NCBI GenBank assembly: GCA_019637155.1
Contig: JAHBWE010000022.1
Span: 114,436 to 178,435 of the forward strand
Source of the DNA: Labilithrix sp.
GTDB taxonomy: Bacteria > Myxococcota_A > Polyangia > Polyangiales > Polyangiaceae
Length of the DNA: 64,000 nt
Direction of reading: 5' to 3'
Shown: positions 51,525 through 60,540 of the stretch, in pieces
Layout of the letters: the number at the start of each line of letters is the position of its first letter
How positions within the stretch are numbered: the first letter of the stretch is position 1
Program-made: the position numbers and the translations under genes
The notes under the pieces: generated by a model
Databases searched by the model: none
What the model was told of the DNA's origin: nothing
Seen by the model: the letters and a program-made list of their open reading frames with translations, nothing else

Positions 51525-52631
51525 ATGCCGCGCGCGATCCTGATCGCCGGCGGCGGGACGGGGGGCCACGTGTTCCCCGGGCTCGCGATCGCGCGGGCGC
51601 TCGGGAGGCTCGCCGACGTCGAGGTCGTGTTCGCGGGGACGCCGCGCGGGCTCGAGGCGAAGGTGATCCCGGAGGCGGGGTATCCGCTCGAGCTCCTCGA
51701 CGTCCAGCCGATGAAGGGCGGCGGCCCCGAGCGCGCGATCCGCGGCGCGCTGATCGCGGCGCAGGCGACGCGGAAGGCGCGCGCCGTCGTCCGGCGGATC
51801 GATCCCGCCGCGGTGCTGAGCGTCGGCGGCTACGCCGCGGGCCCTGCCGCGCTCGCGTGCGTCGCGCAGCGGGTGCCGCTCGCGGTGCTGGAGCCGAACA
51901 GCACGCTCGGCCTCGCGAACCGGATCCTCGCGCCGTTCGCGAAGCGCGCGTACCTCGCGTGGGCGGAGACGGGCCGGCATTTCCGCGGCGACAAGGCGCG
52001 CGTCTACGGCGTCCCGCTCCGCCCCGGCTTCGAGCCGCGCGCGTACGCGCCCGCGTCGGGGCCGAAGCGCGTGCTCGTCCTCGGCGGCAGCCAGGGCGCG
52101 CTCGCGCTCAACGAGGTCGTGCCGAAGGCGCTCCTCGAGGTGGGCCGGACGATGCCGCTCGCGATCGTCCACCAGGCCGGGCGGGACCGCGAGGTCTCCG
52201 CGCGCGCGGCCTACGCCGGCGCGGACGGCGTCGAGATCGTCCCCTTCCTCGACGACGTCGCGCGGCGCATGGCGGACGCCGACCTCGTCATCGGACGCTC
52301 GGGCGCGAGCACGGTGGCGGAGCTCTCCGCGATCGGCCGCGCGTCGCTCCTCATCCCTTTCCCGTACGCGGCGGACGATCATCAGGCGAAGAACGCGCGG
52401 TCGCTCGCCGACGTCGGCGGCGCGCTCTCTCTCCGGCAGGAGGACGCGGACGCGGGGCGCCTCGCGCAGGAGATCGCGGAGCTCCTCGGCGACGACGCGC
52501 GGCGGACGCGGATGGCGGACGCCGCGCGGGGCCACGGGCGGCCGCGCGCGGCGGACGACATCGCCAGGGATTTGCTCTCTCTCGCCGGGATCGGATTGAA
52601 GGAGAGCGTGGCCGAGAAAGAGAGCTCCTGA
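51525..52631 (+). CDS. murG: UDP-GlcNAc:lipid I N-acetylglucosaminyltransferase
   Basis: 368 residues. MurG makes lipid II on the inner face of the membrane. The N-terminal glycine loop is IAGGGTGGHVFPGLAIA. Further signs are SVGGYAAGPAALA, NSTLGLANRIL, the donor-binding LVLGGSQGALALN and GRSGASTVAEL, and PFPYAADDHQAKNA. It sits directly between ftsW and murC with no spacer. Confidence 0.98.
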   Translation: MPRAILIAGGGTGGHVFPGLAIARALGRLADVEVVFAGTPRGLEAKVIPEAGYPLELLDVQPMKGGGPERAIRGALIAAQATRKARAVVRRIDPAAVLSVGGYAAGPAALACVAQRVPLAVLEPNSTLGLANRILAPFAKRAYLAWAETGRHFRGDKARVYGVPLRPGFEPRAYAPASGPKRVLVLGGSQGALALNEVVPKALLEVGRTMPLAIVHQAGRDREVSARAAYAGADGVEIVPFLDDVARRMADADLVIGRSGASTVAELSAIGRASLLIPFPYAADDHQAKNARSLADVGGALSLRQEDADAGRLAQEIAELLGDDARRTRMADAARGHGRPRAADDIARDLLSLAGIGLKESVAEKESS

Positions 52632-54026
52632 ATGTTCCGCGGTCGCATGCGTCATGCCCATTTCGTCGGGGTCGGCGGCATCGGAATGAGCGGCCTCGCC
52701 GAGATCCTCCGGACGATGGAGTTCGACGTCTCGGGCTCGGACATGAAGCCGAACGACATCACGCGGCGGCTCGAGTCGCTCGGCGTGCGCATCGACGTCG
52801 GCCACCGCGCGGAGAACGTCGAAGGCGCGGACGTCCTCGTCTATTCGAGCGCGATCAGGAACGACAACCCGGAGATCGTGCGCGCGCGGGAGCTCGAGAT
52901 CCCGATCATCCCGCGCGCGGAGATGCTCGCCGAGCTGATGCGCGTGAAATACAACGTGCTCATCGCCGGCTCGCACGGAAAGACGACGACGACCTCGCTC
53001 GTCGCGACGGTGCTGCGTCACGCGGGGCTCGATCCCACCGTCGTCGTCGGCGGAAAGGTCAACGCGCTCGGCTCGAACGCGCGCCTCGGCGAGGGCGACC
53101 TCTTCGTCGCGGAGGCGGACGAGAGCGACGGCTCGTTCTTGAAGCTCACGCCCACGATCGGCGTCATCACGAACATCGACGCCGAGCACCTCGACCATTA
53201 CGGATCGCACGAGAAGGTCAAAGAGGCATTCGTCGAGTTCGCGAACAAGATTCCCTTTTATGGATTGGCGGTCCTCTGCGTCGATCACCCGCACGTCCAG
53301 GCGATCCTGCCGCGCATCGCGCGCCGGCACGTGACCTACGGCGTCTCGCGCCAAGCCGATTATCGCGCCAGCAATCCCGTTTACGACGGCCTCCAGACGC
53401 ACTTCGAAGTATCGCGCCGCGGCGAGACGCTCGGCTCGTTCACGGTGAAGATGCCGGGGGCGCACAACATCTTGAACGCGCTCTCCGTCGTCGCGGTCGC
53501 GGACGAGCTCGAGGTGCCGCTCGACGCGGTGCGGGAGGCGATCTCGAGCTTCCATGGCGTGCAGCGCCGCTTCACGATCGTGGCGCAGCCGAAGCTCGGC
53601 GACGGCGACGTCATGATCGTCGACGACTACGGCCACCACCCCGCCGAGATCGAGGCGACGCTCGACGCCGCGCAGCGCGGGTTCGATCGCCGCGTCGTCG
53701 TCGCGTTCCAGCCTCATCGCTACACGCGAACGCGCGACCTCTTCGAGGACTTCACGCGCTCCTTCAACAAGGCCGACCTCGTCCTCGTCACCGAGGTCTA
53801 CCCCGCGGGCGAGAAGCCGATCCCGGGCGCGACGGGGCGCGAGCTCGCGGAGGCGATCCGCGCGCACGGGCACCACGCGGTGCGCTACGTCGCCGACAAG
53901 AACGACGTCGCGGGGGAGCTCGAGCGCGAGGTGAAGCCGGGCGACCTCGTCATCGCGCTCGGCGCCGGCGACATCAACGCGAGCGCGAAGAAGCTCGCCG
54001 CGAAGCTCGCAGGAGACGCGAAATGA
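52632..54026 (+). CDS. murC: UDP-MurNAc:L-alanine ligase
   Basis: 464 residues. MurC adds L-Ala to UDP-MurNAc, the first peptide step. Motifs are HFVGVGGIGMSGLAEIL, the ATP loop IAGSHGKTTTTSLV, EADESDGSFLKLTPTIGVIT, GAHNILNALSVVAVA, VDDYGHHPAEIEATL and FQPHRYTRTRDLF. The ATG follows the murG stop with no gap, and its own stop overlaps the ftsQ ATG. murB and ddl, which often come next, are not here. Confidence 0.98.
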   Translation: MFRGRMRHAHFVGVGGIGMSGLAEILRTMEFDVSGSDMKPNDITRRLESLGVRIDVGHRAENVEGADVLVYSSAIRNDNPEIVRARELEIPIIPRAEMLAELMRVKYNVLIAGSHGKTTTTSLVATVLRHAGLDPTVVVGGKVNALGSNARLGEGDLFVAEADESDGSFLKLTPTIGVITNIDAEHLDHYGSHEKVKEAFVEFANKIPFYGLAVLCVDHPHVQAILPRIARRHVTYGVSRQADYRASNPVYDGLQTHFEVSRRGETLGSFTVKMPGAHNILNALSVVAVADELEVPLDAVREAISSFHGVQRRFTIVAQPKLGDGDVMIVDDYGHHPAEIEATLDAAQRGFDRRVVVAFQPHRYTRTRDLFEDFTRSFNKADLVLVTEVYPAGEKPIPGATGRELAEAIRAHGHHAVRYVADKNDVAGELEREVKPGDLVIALGAGDINASAKKLAAKLAGDAK

Positions 54027-55066
54027 GCACGCTCCGACCTCCCGGCGGCCCCGTCCGCAACGTGCGCCGCTCGTCGCCGCCGCCCCCGCCGTCGGAGGCC
54101 GCAGAGCCGTCAGACACGTTCGACCCGGCGCCCGGCGGCGTAGAGGCTCGCTCCGCCACGAGCGAGCCGGGAGCGCCCCGTCGCAGCGAGGCTCCAGGCG
54201 CCACGGTGTCGTCACGTCCGCCGAGCGCGGCGGTGTCGTCGCGTCCGCCTCGTCGCAGCGTCGCGCCGCCGAGCGCGGCGGTGTCGTCGCGTCCGCCCGC
54301 GCCGCGCCGGGCGTCGCGCGTCTTCGCGGCCCTGCGCGCGGTCCTCGGGGTGCTCATGGTCGTCGCGATCGGCTCCGGCGCGGTGTGGGGGGCGCGGAAG
54401 TACGTGCGGACGAGCCCGCGCTTCGCGGTGAACGAGATCGTCACCGCCGGCGGCAAGCGCCGCAGCGCCGAGGAGATCGCGCTCATCGCGGGGGTAGGGA
54501 AGGGGCAGAACGTCTTCACGATCGATCTCGAGCGCTCCCGCGCGCGACTGACGGCCGATCCGTGGATCGAGAGCGCCGAGGTCGGCCGCCAGCTCCCGGG
54601 CACGCTCACGATCCGCGTCGTCGAGCGCGAGGCGGCGGGGCTCGTCGCGATGCCGGAGGGGACGTACCTCGTCACGCGCGACGGCGCCGTCATCAAGCGG
54701 GTCGAGGCCGGCGATCCGCTCGACTTCCACGTCGTCACCGGCGTCGCGTTGAAGTCGCTCGTCGAGGATCGCGAAGGCGCCGTCCGCACCATCCGCCGCG
54801 CGCTCGATCTCGCGCTCGACTACGATCGCTCCCCCCTCGCGCAGCGCTCGCCGCTCGAGGAGGTCCACGTCGAAGCGACCGGCGACATGACGCTCATCGC
54901 CGGCAAGAGCGGCGTCGTCCTCAGGATGGGGAGCGGACCGTACAAGCGAAAGCTCGATCAAGCCGCCCGCATCGTCGGGGAGCTCGATCGCCGCGGCGCG
55001 AAGCCGGATACGATCATGCTCGACGACGAAGCGCGCCCCGACCGCGTCGTCGTCCGCATGAGATGA
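54023..55066 (+). CDS. ftsQ: cell division protein FtsQ/DivIB with long repetitive cytoplasmic N-terminus
   Basis: 347 residues. A Pro/Ser/Arg-rich cytoplasmic region (1-93) with repeated AAVSSRPP motifs precedes one membrane helix (ALRAVLGVLMVVAIGSGAVW, about 102-121). The POTRA domain follows (FAVNEIVTAGGKRRSAEEIA, NVFTIDLERSRARLTADPWI, AEVGRQLPGTLTIRVVER), then the FtsQ domain. FtsQ links FtsL/B to other divisome proteins. The stop overlaps the next ATG (ATGA). Confidence 0.93.
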   Translation: MSTLRPPGGPVRNVRRSSPPPPPSEAAEPSDTFDPAPGGVEARSATSEPGAPRRSEAPGATVSSRPPSAAVSSRPPRRSVAPPSAAVSSRPPAPRRASRVFAALRAVLGVLMVVAIGSGAVWGARKYVRTSPRFAVNEIVTAGGKRRSAEEIALIAGVGKGQNVFTIDLERSRARLTADPWIESAEVGRQLPGTLTIRVVEREAAGLVAMPEGTYLVTRDGAVIKRVEAGDPLDFHVVTGVALKSLVEDREGAVRTIRRALDLALDYDRSPLAQRSPLEEVHVEATGDMTLIAGKSGVVLRMGSGPYKRKLDQAARIVGELDRRGAKPDTIMLDDEARPDRVVVRMR

Positions 55067-56826
55067 AGCGCGCGCTCTTCACCCTCCTCGTCTTCGTCGC
55101 GGTCGTCCTCGCGGACCGCGCCGCCGCGGCGTGCGTCGGGATCGGGAGGGCGGAGACCGCGGAGACGTGGCCGTTCCTCGCGACGGAGCAGGTGCTCGTC
55201 GTCTGGGACGCGGAGACCCAGACCGAGGACTTCATCCGCGAGGCCCGGTTCGAGCGCGCGAACCAGCGCTTCGGGTTCATCGTCCCCGTGCCGACGACGC
55301 CCGAGATCGCGCCGGTGCCGAAGCCGCCGTTCGCCGGCCTCACCTCTTCGTATCCCTGGCAAGATCCGAAGGCGATCCGGCGCGCACCTGGCGCGATGCG
55401 CGGGATCGGCGCGGAGCCGGCGCCGGCGCCGGCGCCGGTGGTCGTCCTCGCCGAGCAGCGGATCGGCGACTTCACCGCCTTCACGATCGCGACGACGGAC
55501 GCGGGCGCGTTCGACAAGTGGCTCACCGAGAACGGCCTCGGCATGACGCCCGACGTCCGCGAGTGGCTCGACGTCTACGTGAAGCTGCGGTTCACGTTCG
55601 CCGCCTTCCGCTACGAAGCGCCCGCGACGGCCGCGCCCGGCATGACGAGCCAGACCGTGCGGATCCGGTTCAAGACACCGCACCCGTATTACCCGTACCG
55701 CGAGCCGCCCCTCGCGGCGGCGTCATCGAAGCGGCTGCTCTCCGGCTGGATCGTGACGCGCGACGCGATGAGGAACGTCGCGCCCGTCACGCGCGGCGAG
55801 ACGCCGTTCACGCGCCCCTGGCGCTACGGCAACCCGTCGACGGTGACGCCCGCCGCGCTCGCGCGTGTGCTCGGCGACGATCTGGGGGCGCTCCTCCCGA
55901 AGGCCGACTCCCTCGTCGTGCAGCCGTTCCGCGACACGCGCGTGCAGCGCACCGGCATCGGCGACGTGCTGCTCGTTCCGCAGAAGGTCACCACGTTCGC
56001 CGCCGCCGACGTCGCGGCGCGCGAGTCGCTGCTCCCGGTCCTCGAGCCGCGGCTCCTCGCCGGACATGGTCCCTGGAGCGAGGTCGCTCCGCCACCGGCG
56101 CCCCCACCCGCCGCGCCACCGGCGGCCCCACCCGCCGCGCCGGCGGCGGCCGCGCCGCCGGCGAAGAGTGGATGCTCCACCGCCCCGGCGCGCTCCGTCG
56201 ACGGCCTCGCGCTCCTCGCGCTCGCCGTCGCCGCCGTGCTCCGTCGACGTCGACGCCGCTTCGCGCTCGCCTTCCTCGGATTGCTCGCGTGCGATCGCTC
56301 CGCGCCGTCGCCGGCGGTGGACGCCGCGCCGATCGTCGCGCTCGAAACGAAGCCGCCCTCGCCCTCACCCGCGCCTTCTCCCTCTCCCTCTCCCTCTCCC
56401 GAGCGGGACGAGGCCCGAAAGCGCGCGCTCGCGATCCTCGCGGGAGAGACGCCGGAGGGCGCGATCTCGGAGCCGGCCCTCGGCGCGCCGGTCACGCCCG
56501 CCGCGGAGTCCGTCACGATTCACGCGTTCACGGTGACCAGCGGCGCCGCGCCACCCGCCGCCGAGCGCACGCTCGCCGGCCTGCGGCCGCGCATGCGCGA
56601 GTGCTATCGCAAGACGCTCGAGACGGAGACGGCCGCGAGAGGCGAGCTGAAGGTCGCGCTCGCGATCGGCCCCGACGGCGAGGTGCGATCGGCGGAGGTC
56701 GCGTCGAGCAGCGCGCCGGCCGAGCTGTCCTCGTGCATCGCGAAGCTGCTGCGGCGCGCGACCTTCGACGTGCCGAGCGGCGAGGCCTCGCTCGTCGTGC
56801 CGATCTCGTTTTCGCCGGGACCTTGA
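55063..56826 (+). CDS. DUF2330 protein fused through MYXO-CTERM-like and lipobox segments to an AgmX/PglI-type domain
   Basis: 587 residues. A signal peptide precedes a DUF2330 domain (about 23-345; EQVLVVWDAETQTEDFI, RFGFIVPVPTTPEI). A Pro/Ala linker leads to a MYXO-CTERM-like unit: SGCSTAPA, helix VDGLALLALAVAAVL, then RRRRRR. Where such proteins normally end, the chain continues directly into a second lipoprotein-like signal (FALAFLGLLAC), an Asp/Pro/Ser linker and an AgmX/PglI C-terminal domain (LRPRMRECYRKTLETE, SSCIAKLLRRATFDVP). A GTG at 56236 could start the second part as a separate 196-residue lipoprotein. It lies between ftsQ (ATGA overlap) and ftsA. Confidence 0.85.
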   Translation: MKRALFTLLVFVAVVLADRAAAACVGIGRAETAETWPFLATEQVLVVWDAETQTEDFIREARFERANQRFGFIVPVPTTPEIAPVPKPPFAGLTSSYPWQDPKAIRRAPGAMRGIGAEPAPAPAPVVVLAEQRIGDFTAFTIATTDAGAFDKWLTENGLGMTPDVREWLDVYVKLRFTFAAFRYEAPATAAPGMTSQTVRIRFKTPHPYYPYREPPLAAASSKRLLSGWIVTRDAMRNVAPVTRGETPFTRPWRYGNPSTVTPAALARVLGDDLGALLPKADSLVVQPFRDTRVQRTGIGDVLLVPQKVTTFAAADVAARESLLPVLEPRLLAGHGPWSEVAPPPAPPPAAPPAAPPAAPAAAAPPAKSGCSTAPARSVDGLALLALAVAAVLRRRRRRFALAFLGLLACDRSAPSPAVDAAPIVALETKPPSPSPAPSPSPSPSPERDEARKRALAILAGETPEGAISEPALGAPVTPAAESVTIHAFTVTSGAAPPAAERTLAGLRPRMRECYRKTLETETAARGELKVALAIGPDGEVRSAEVASSSAPAELSSCIAKLLRRATFDVPSGEASLVVPISFSPGP

Positions 56827-56881
56827 CGAAGAAGCGCACGTTTCTTGGCCCGGTTCTGTAAGGCATGAGAACCGTTGAATC

Positions 56882-58195
56882 GTGAGCAACATCGGTTCGC
56901 AGGGTGAGATCGTCGTCGGTCTCGACATCGGCACCACGAAGGTGTGCGCCGTGGTCGGCGAGATCGCGGAGGACGGCATCACGATCCTCGGCGTCGGCGC
57001 CGTTCCGTGTCGCGGCCTCCGCAAGGGGATCGTCAGCAACATCGACTGGACGGTTCGATCGATCAAGGACGCGATCGAAGCCGCGCAGACGATGGCGGGG
57101 GTCGAGATCCGCACCGTCTACGCGGGGGTCGCCGGCAGCCACATCCGCTCGCAGTCCTCTGACGGCGTCGCCGCGATCGCGGGCGGCGAGGTCACCCGCG
57201 CCGACGTCGAGCGCGTGCTCGAAGGGGCGCGCGCGATCCCGGTCGACGCGGACCGCCAGATCCTCCACGTGTTGCCGCGCGAGTACATCGTCGACATCCA
57301 GGACGGCATCCGCGACCCGATCGGCATGAGCGGCGTGCGCCTCGGCGCGAAGGTGAACCTCGTCACCGCGGCGACCTCCTGCGTCCAGAACGTGATCCGC
57401 TGTGCCGAGCGCTGCGGCCTCGTCGTCGCGGACGTCGTGCTGGAGCCGCTCGCGAGCGCGGAGGCGGTGCTCTCCGACGACGAGCGCGAGATCGGCGCCG
57501 CGGTCGTCGACGTCGGCGGCGGAACGACCGACATCCTCTGCTACGTCGACGGCGGCATCGCCCACGCGAGCGTGGTGCCGGTCGGCGGCAACAACATCAC
57601 GAACGACATCGCCGCGGGCCTCCGCACGCCGATGGCGGAGGCCGATCGCCTGAAGCGCCTCTACGGCTGCTCGCTCGGCCGGATGGTCTCGGACGACGAG
57701 GAGATCGAGGTGCCGGGCGTCGGCGGGCAGAAGCCGCGCCGCACCCCGCGCCGCGTGCTCTCGGACATCATCGAGCCGCGCGTCGAGGAGATCTTCGCGG
57801 TGGTGCGGAAGCGCATCGAAGACACGGGCCTGATCGAGCAGCTCTCGGCGGGCGTGGTCCTCACCGGCGGCGCGGTCCTCCTCGAGGGCACGCAGGAGCT
57901 GGCGGAGGAGGTCCTCGGGATGCCGGTCCGCATCGGCTTCCCGACCGGCGTGCGCGGCATCACGCAGCTCGTGCACGGCCCGCAGTACGCGACCGGCGTA
58001 GGCCTCGTCCGCTACGGCGCGCAAGCGATCACCGACGCGCACGCGCGCACGGTCGCGGCGCCGGCCCACTCCATGATGCGCATGGCCGCGGCTCAGCAGG
58101 CGAAGCGCGAAGCGAGCGTGGCCGCGACGGGAACGGAAGATGCGGCTCCGCCGAAGAGCTCGAAGCTCTGGGAGTGGCTGAAGGCCGCGTTCTGA
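56882..58195 (+). CDS. ftsA: cell division protein FtsA
   Basis: 437 residues from GTG. FtsA is the actin-like protein that ties FtsZ to the membrane and recruits the divisome. The nucleotide motifs are VVGLDIGTTKVCAVVG, VVDVGGGTTDILCYV and VVLTGGAVLLEG; the 1C domain follows the first. The C-terminal amphipathic membrane helix is KLWEWLKAAF after a charged linker. The start lies 55 bp after the DUF2330/AgmX gene. Two family A repeats follow its stop. Confidence 0.97.
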   Translation: MSNIGSQGEIVVGLDIGTTKVCAVVGEIAEDGITILGVGAVPCRGLRKGIVSNIDWTVRSIKDAIEAAQTMAGVEIRTVYAGVAGSHIRSQSSDGVAAIAGGEVTRADVERVLEGARAIPVDADRQILHVLPREYIVDIQDGIRDPIGMSGVRLGAKVNLVTAATSCVQNVIRCAERCGLVVADVVLEPLASAEAVLSDDEREIGAAVVDVGGGTTDILCYVDGGIAHASVVPVGGNNITNDIAAGLRTPMAEADRLKRLYGCSLGRMVSDDEEIEVPGVGGQKPRRTPRRVLSDIIEPRVEEIFAVVRKRIEDTGLIEQLSAGVVLTGGAVLLEGTQELAEEVLGMPVRIGFPTGVRGITQLVHGPQYATGVGLVRYGAQAITDAHARTVAAPAHSMMRMAAAQQAKREASVAATGTEDAAPPKSSKLWEWLKAAF

Positions 58196-58202
58196 GGGCT
58201 TG

Positions 58203-58304
58203 TCTTGTTCGAGAGGGCTCTGCCCTCTCGAGCTCTCCCGCCGGGGGTTCTTCGCGCGCGCTGCGCGCGCGCTGCGACGCCCCCGGACCCCCCGAGAGGG
58301 GGCT
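58203..58304 (+). repeat. dispersed repeat family A, copy 3
   Basis: This is a unit of about 102 bp beginning 7 bp after the ftsA stop. It has the hairpin GAGAGGGCTCTGCCCTCTC, the GAGCTCTCCCGCCGGGGG block, an alternating CGCG middle and a CCCCCGGACCCCCCGAGAGG end. The first and last parts can pair (CTCTCCCGCCGGGGG with CCCCCGGACCCCCCGAGAG). Confidence 0.9.
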
Positions 58305-58305
58305 T

Positions 58306-58408
58306 TCTTGTTCGAGAGGGCTCTGCCCTCTCGAGCTCTCCCGCCGGGGGGTTCTTCGCGCGCGCTGCGCGCGCGCTGCGACGCCCCCGGACCCCCCGAG
58401 AGGGGGCT
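58306..58408 (+). repeat. dispersed repeat family A, copy 4 (tandem with copy 3)
   Basis: Nearly identical to the preceding copy: one extra G in the GGGGGG run is the only visible difference. The direct tandem arrangement suggests recent duplication. The rest of the gap up to 58501 (GCGGGTGACATGGCGATCAG onward) shows nothing recognisable. Confidence 0.9.
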
Positions 58409-58501
58409 CGCGGGTGACATGGCGATCAGGGGCGGCGGGCGAGGGGGCCTGAAATTCGCGTGAATGATTGGGTGGCGCACGGCGTGCAGACGCGGGCGGT
58501 C

Positions 58502-58993
58502 ATGATCCGCTCTGCGCTTGTTGTTGCTGTCTTTGCATCCATCACTGTCCTCTCCGCCGCTTGCGACGGCGATGACGTCATCGGCGGCACGAGCTGCACC
58601 GAAGCGGCGTGCAACGACGGCGTCCTGATCGACTTCGAGTACCGTGAGCCCGGCGCGTACGCGTTCGACGTCACCGTCGACGGCGTGACGACCACGTGCA
58701 CCGCGACGCTCCCGCTGCCGCCTTCGGAGACGGACGATCCGTGCGCCGCGCAGGGCATCTACCTCACGCGGACGGGCGCGGCCCTCTCCGCGGACATGCA
58801 CTCGCTCGGCGGCATCCGCCTCGCCTCGACCAGCGCGCAGAACGTCACGCTCGAGGTCAGGCGCGACGATCAGCCGATCGCCGACCGCACGTTCGCCGTG
58901 CAGTACAGCGTGACCCCGGGCCCCAACGGCCCCGACTGCGAGCCGAAGGAGTGCCGCCTCGCGCAGGTTTCGCTCGCGCCCGCGACGCAATGA
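58502..58993 (+). CDS. small lipoprotein between ftsA and ftsZ, unknown
   Basis: 163 residues from ATG 58502 (GTG 58460 also in frame). The signal ends in lipobox ITVLSAAC. The mature part is beta-rich with Cys at CTEAACNDG, TTTCTA, DDPCA, DCEPKECRL, probably disulfide-paired, giving an immunoglobulin-like fold (AYAFDVTVDGVTTTCTATLP). No family is recognised. It occupies the ftsA-ftsZ gap, where genes are normally adjacent. Confidence 0.7.
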   Translation: MIRSALVVAVFASITVLSAACDGDDVIGGTSCTEAACNDGVLIDFEYREPGAYAFDVTVDGVTTTCTATLPLPPSETDDPCAAQGIYLTRTGAALSADMHSLGGIRLASTSAQNVTLEVRRDDQPIADRTFAVQYSVTPGPNGPDCEPKECRLAQVSLAPATQ

Positions 58994-59198
58994 CGTGCGC
59001 CACGAAGTTGGCCACATCCTCCTACTTCGAGAAAAGTGCGCGTGAGGGTCAAAAGCGTCGATCACTTATTTGGCCCAGCTCCTCCGACTATGTGAAAGGT
59101 CAGTGCACGAGCGACGCGGCGGCCAAGAGGACGCCCGGCTCGCAAGCTTTGCGTGAGCGCCGGCCCATCGGCGCGTCACGCGACGGGAGGCACTGTCC

Positions 59199-60521
59199 AT
59201 GTCGTTTTCCATCGAGTTCGCGGACGAGCAGACGGAGTACCAGGCGCGCATCAAGGTGATCGGCTGCGGCGGCTCCGGCGGCAATGCGGTCAACACGATG
59301 ATCAACTTCGGCCTCGAAGGCGTGGAGTTCATCGTCGTCAACACCGACGCGCAGGCGCTCAACAACAACGCCGCTCCGACGCGCCTCAACATCGGCAACG
59401 CCGTGACGCGCGGCCTCGGCGCGGGCGCCGATCCGGAGCGCGGCCGCAAGGCGGCGATGGAAGATCACCAGCGCATCAAGGAGCTCATCGCCGGCGCCGA
59501 CATGGTCTTCATCACCGCGGGCATGGGCGGCGGCACCGGCACCGGCGCGGCGCCCGTCATCGCGCAGCTCGCGCGGGAAGAGGGCGCGCTCACGGTCGGC
59601 GTCGTCACGAAGCCGTTCCTCTTCGAAGGACGCCAGCGCTCGCGGCGCGCGGAGCTCGGCCTCGCGCAGCTCGCGGAGACGGTCGACACGCTCATCACGA
59701 TCCCGAACCAGAAGCTCCTCATGCTCGGCGAGGACGACCTCTCGTTCGTCGACGCGTTCCGCAAGGCGGACGAGGTGCTCTTCCAAGCGGTGAAGGGCAT
59801 CAGCGACCTCATCACCCAGAACGGCATCGTCAACGTCGACTTCGCCGACGTGAAGACGGTGATGAGCAGCATGGGCCGCGCGCTCATGGGCACCGGCATC
59901 GCGAAGGGCCAGAACCGCGCCCGCCTCGCGGCGGAGATGGCGGTGTCGTCGCCGCTCCTCGACGACATCTCGGTCGACGGCGCGACGGGCGTGCTCATCA
60001 ACATCGTCGGCGGCCCCGACCTCAAGATGCGCGAGATCCAGGAGGCCGCGTCGCTCGTGCAGGAGCAGGCGCACGAAGAAGCGAACATCATCTTCGGCGC
60101 GAGCATCGACGAGCAGCTCGGCGAGAACGTGAAGGTCACCGTCATCGCGACCGGCTTCGAGGAGCTCCAGAAGATGGCGTCGCTCGACTCGCACGCGCGC
60201 ATCCAGATGCCGTCGCAGCAGCCGCAGATGCAGATGTCGTCCGCGCCGCAGCAGATGTCGGCTCCGCCCGCGCGCCACGCGCAGCACCTCTTCTCGAGCG
60301 CGCCGCCGTCGCGTCAGCCCGCCTCGGCGCCCGCGTACGCGCAGCGCCGCGCGATGAGCGCCGCGCCGGCGATGCAGCACCACCACGAGGCGCCGCAGCA
60401 CCAGGAGGTGCAGCGCGTGCAGCCCACGAGCCAGCGCCTCCCCTCGCGCGATCGCTCCTCGAGCTTCCCCGCGTTCGACACCGACTGGGACGTCCCCGCC
60501 TTCCAGCGCAAAGGCCAGTAA
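59199..60521 (+). CDS. ftsZ: cell division protein FtsZ
   Basis: 440 residues. FtsZ is the tubulin-like GTPase that forms the division ring. Motifs are KVIGCGGSGGNAVNTMI, the GTP signature AGMGGGTGTGAAPVIA (near 108), and DFADVKTVMSSMGRALMG with the T7 catalytic Asp context. A Gln/Met/His/Pro-rich linker of about 90 residues precedes the conserved tail WDVPAFQRKGQ that binds FtsA. The Shine-Dalgarno GGGAGG lies 8 bp before the ATG. The 205 bp gap upstream likely holds its own promoter. Confidence 0.98.
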   Translation: MSFSIEFADEQTEYQARIKVIGCGGSGGNAVNTMINFGLEGVEFIVVNTDAQALNNNAAPTRLNIGNAVTRGLGAGADPERGRKAAMEDHQRIKELIAGADMVFITAGMGGGTGTGAAPVIAQLAREEGALTVGVVTKPFLFEGRQRSRRAELGLAQLAETVDTLITIPNQKLLMLGEDDLSFVDAFRKADEVLFQAVKGISDLITQNGIVNVDFADVKTVMSSMGRALMGTGIAKGQNRARLAAEMAVSSPLLDDISVDGATGVLINIVGGPDLKMREIQEAASLVQEQAHEEANIIFGASIDEQLGENVKVTVIATGFEELQKMASLDSHARIQMPSQQPQMQMSSAPQQMSAPPARHAQHLFSSAPPSRQPASAPAYAQRRAMSAAPAMQHHHEAPQHQEVQRVQPTSQRLPSRDRSSSFPAFDTDWDVPAFQRKGQ

Positions 60522-60540
60522 AAAATAATTGGCCGCCCCG

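Noticed and set aside
58203..58408. Insertion sequence pair
   Set aside because: Units are only about 100 bp, with no transposase frame and no target-site duplication visible.
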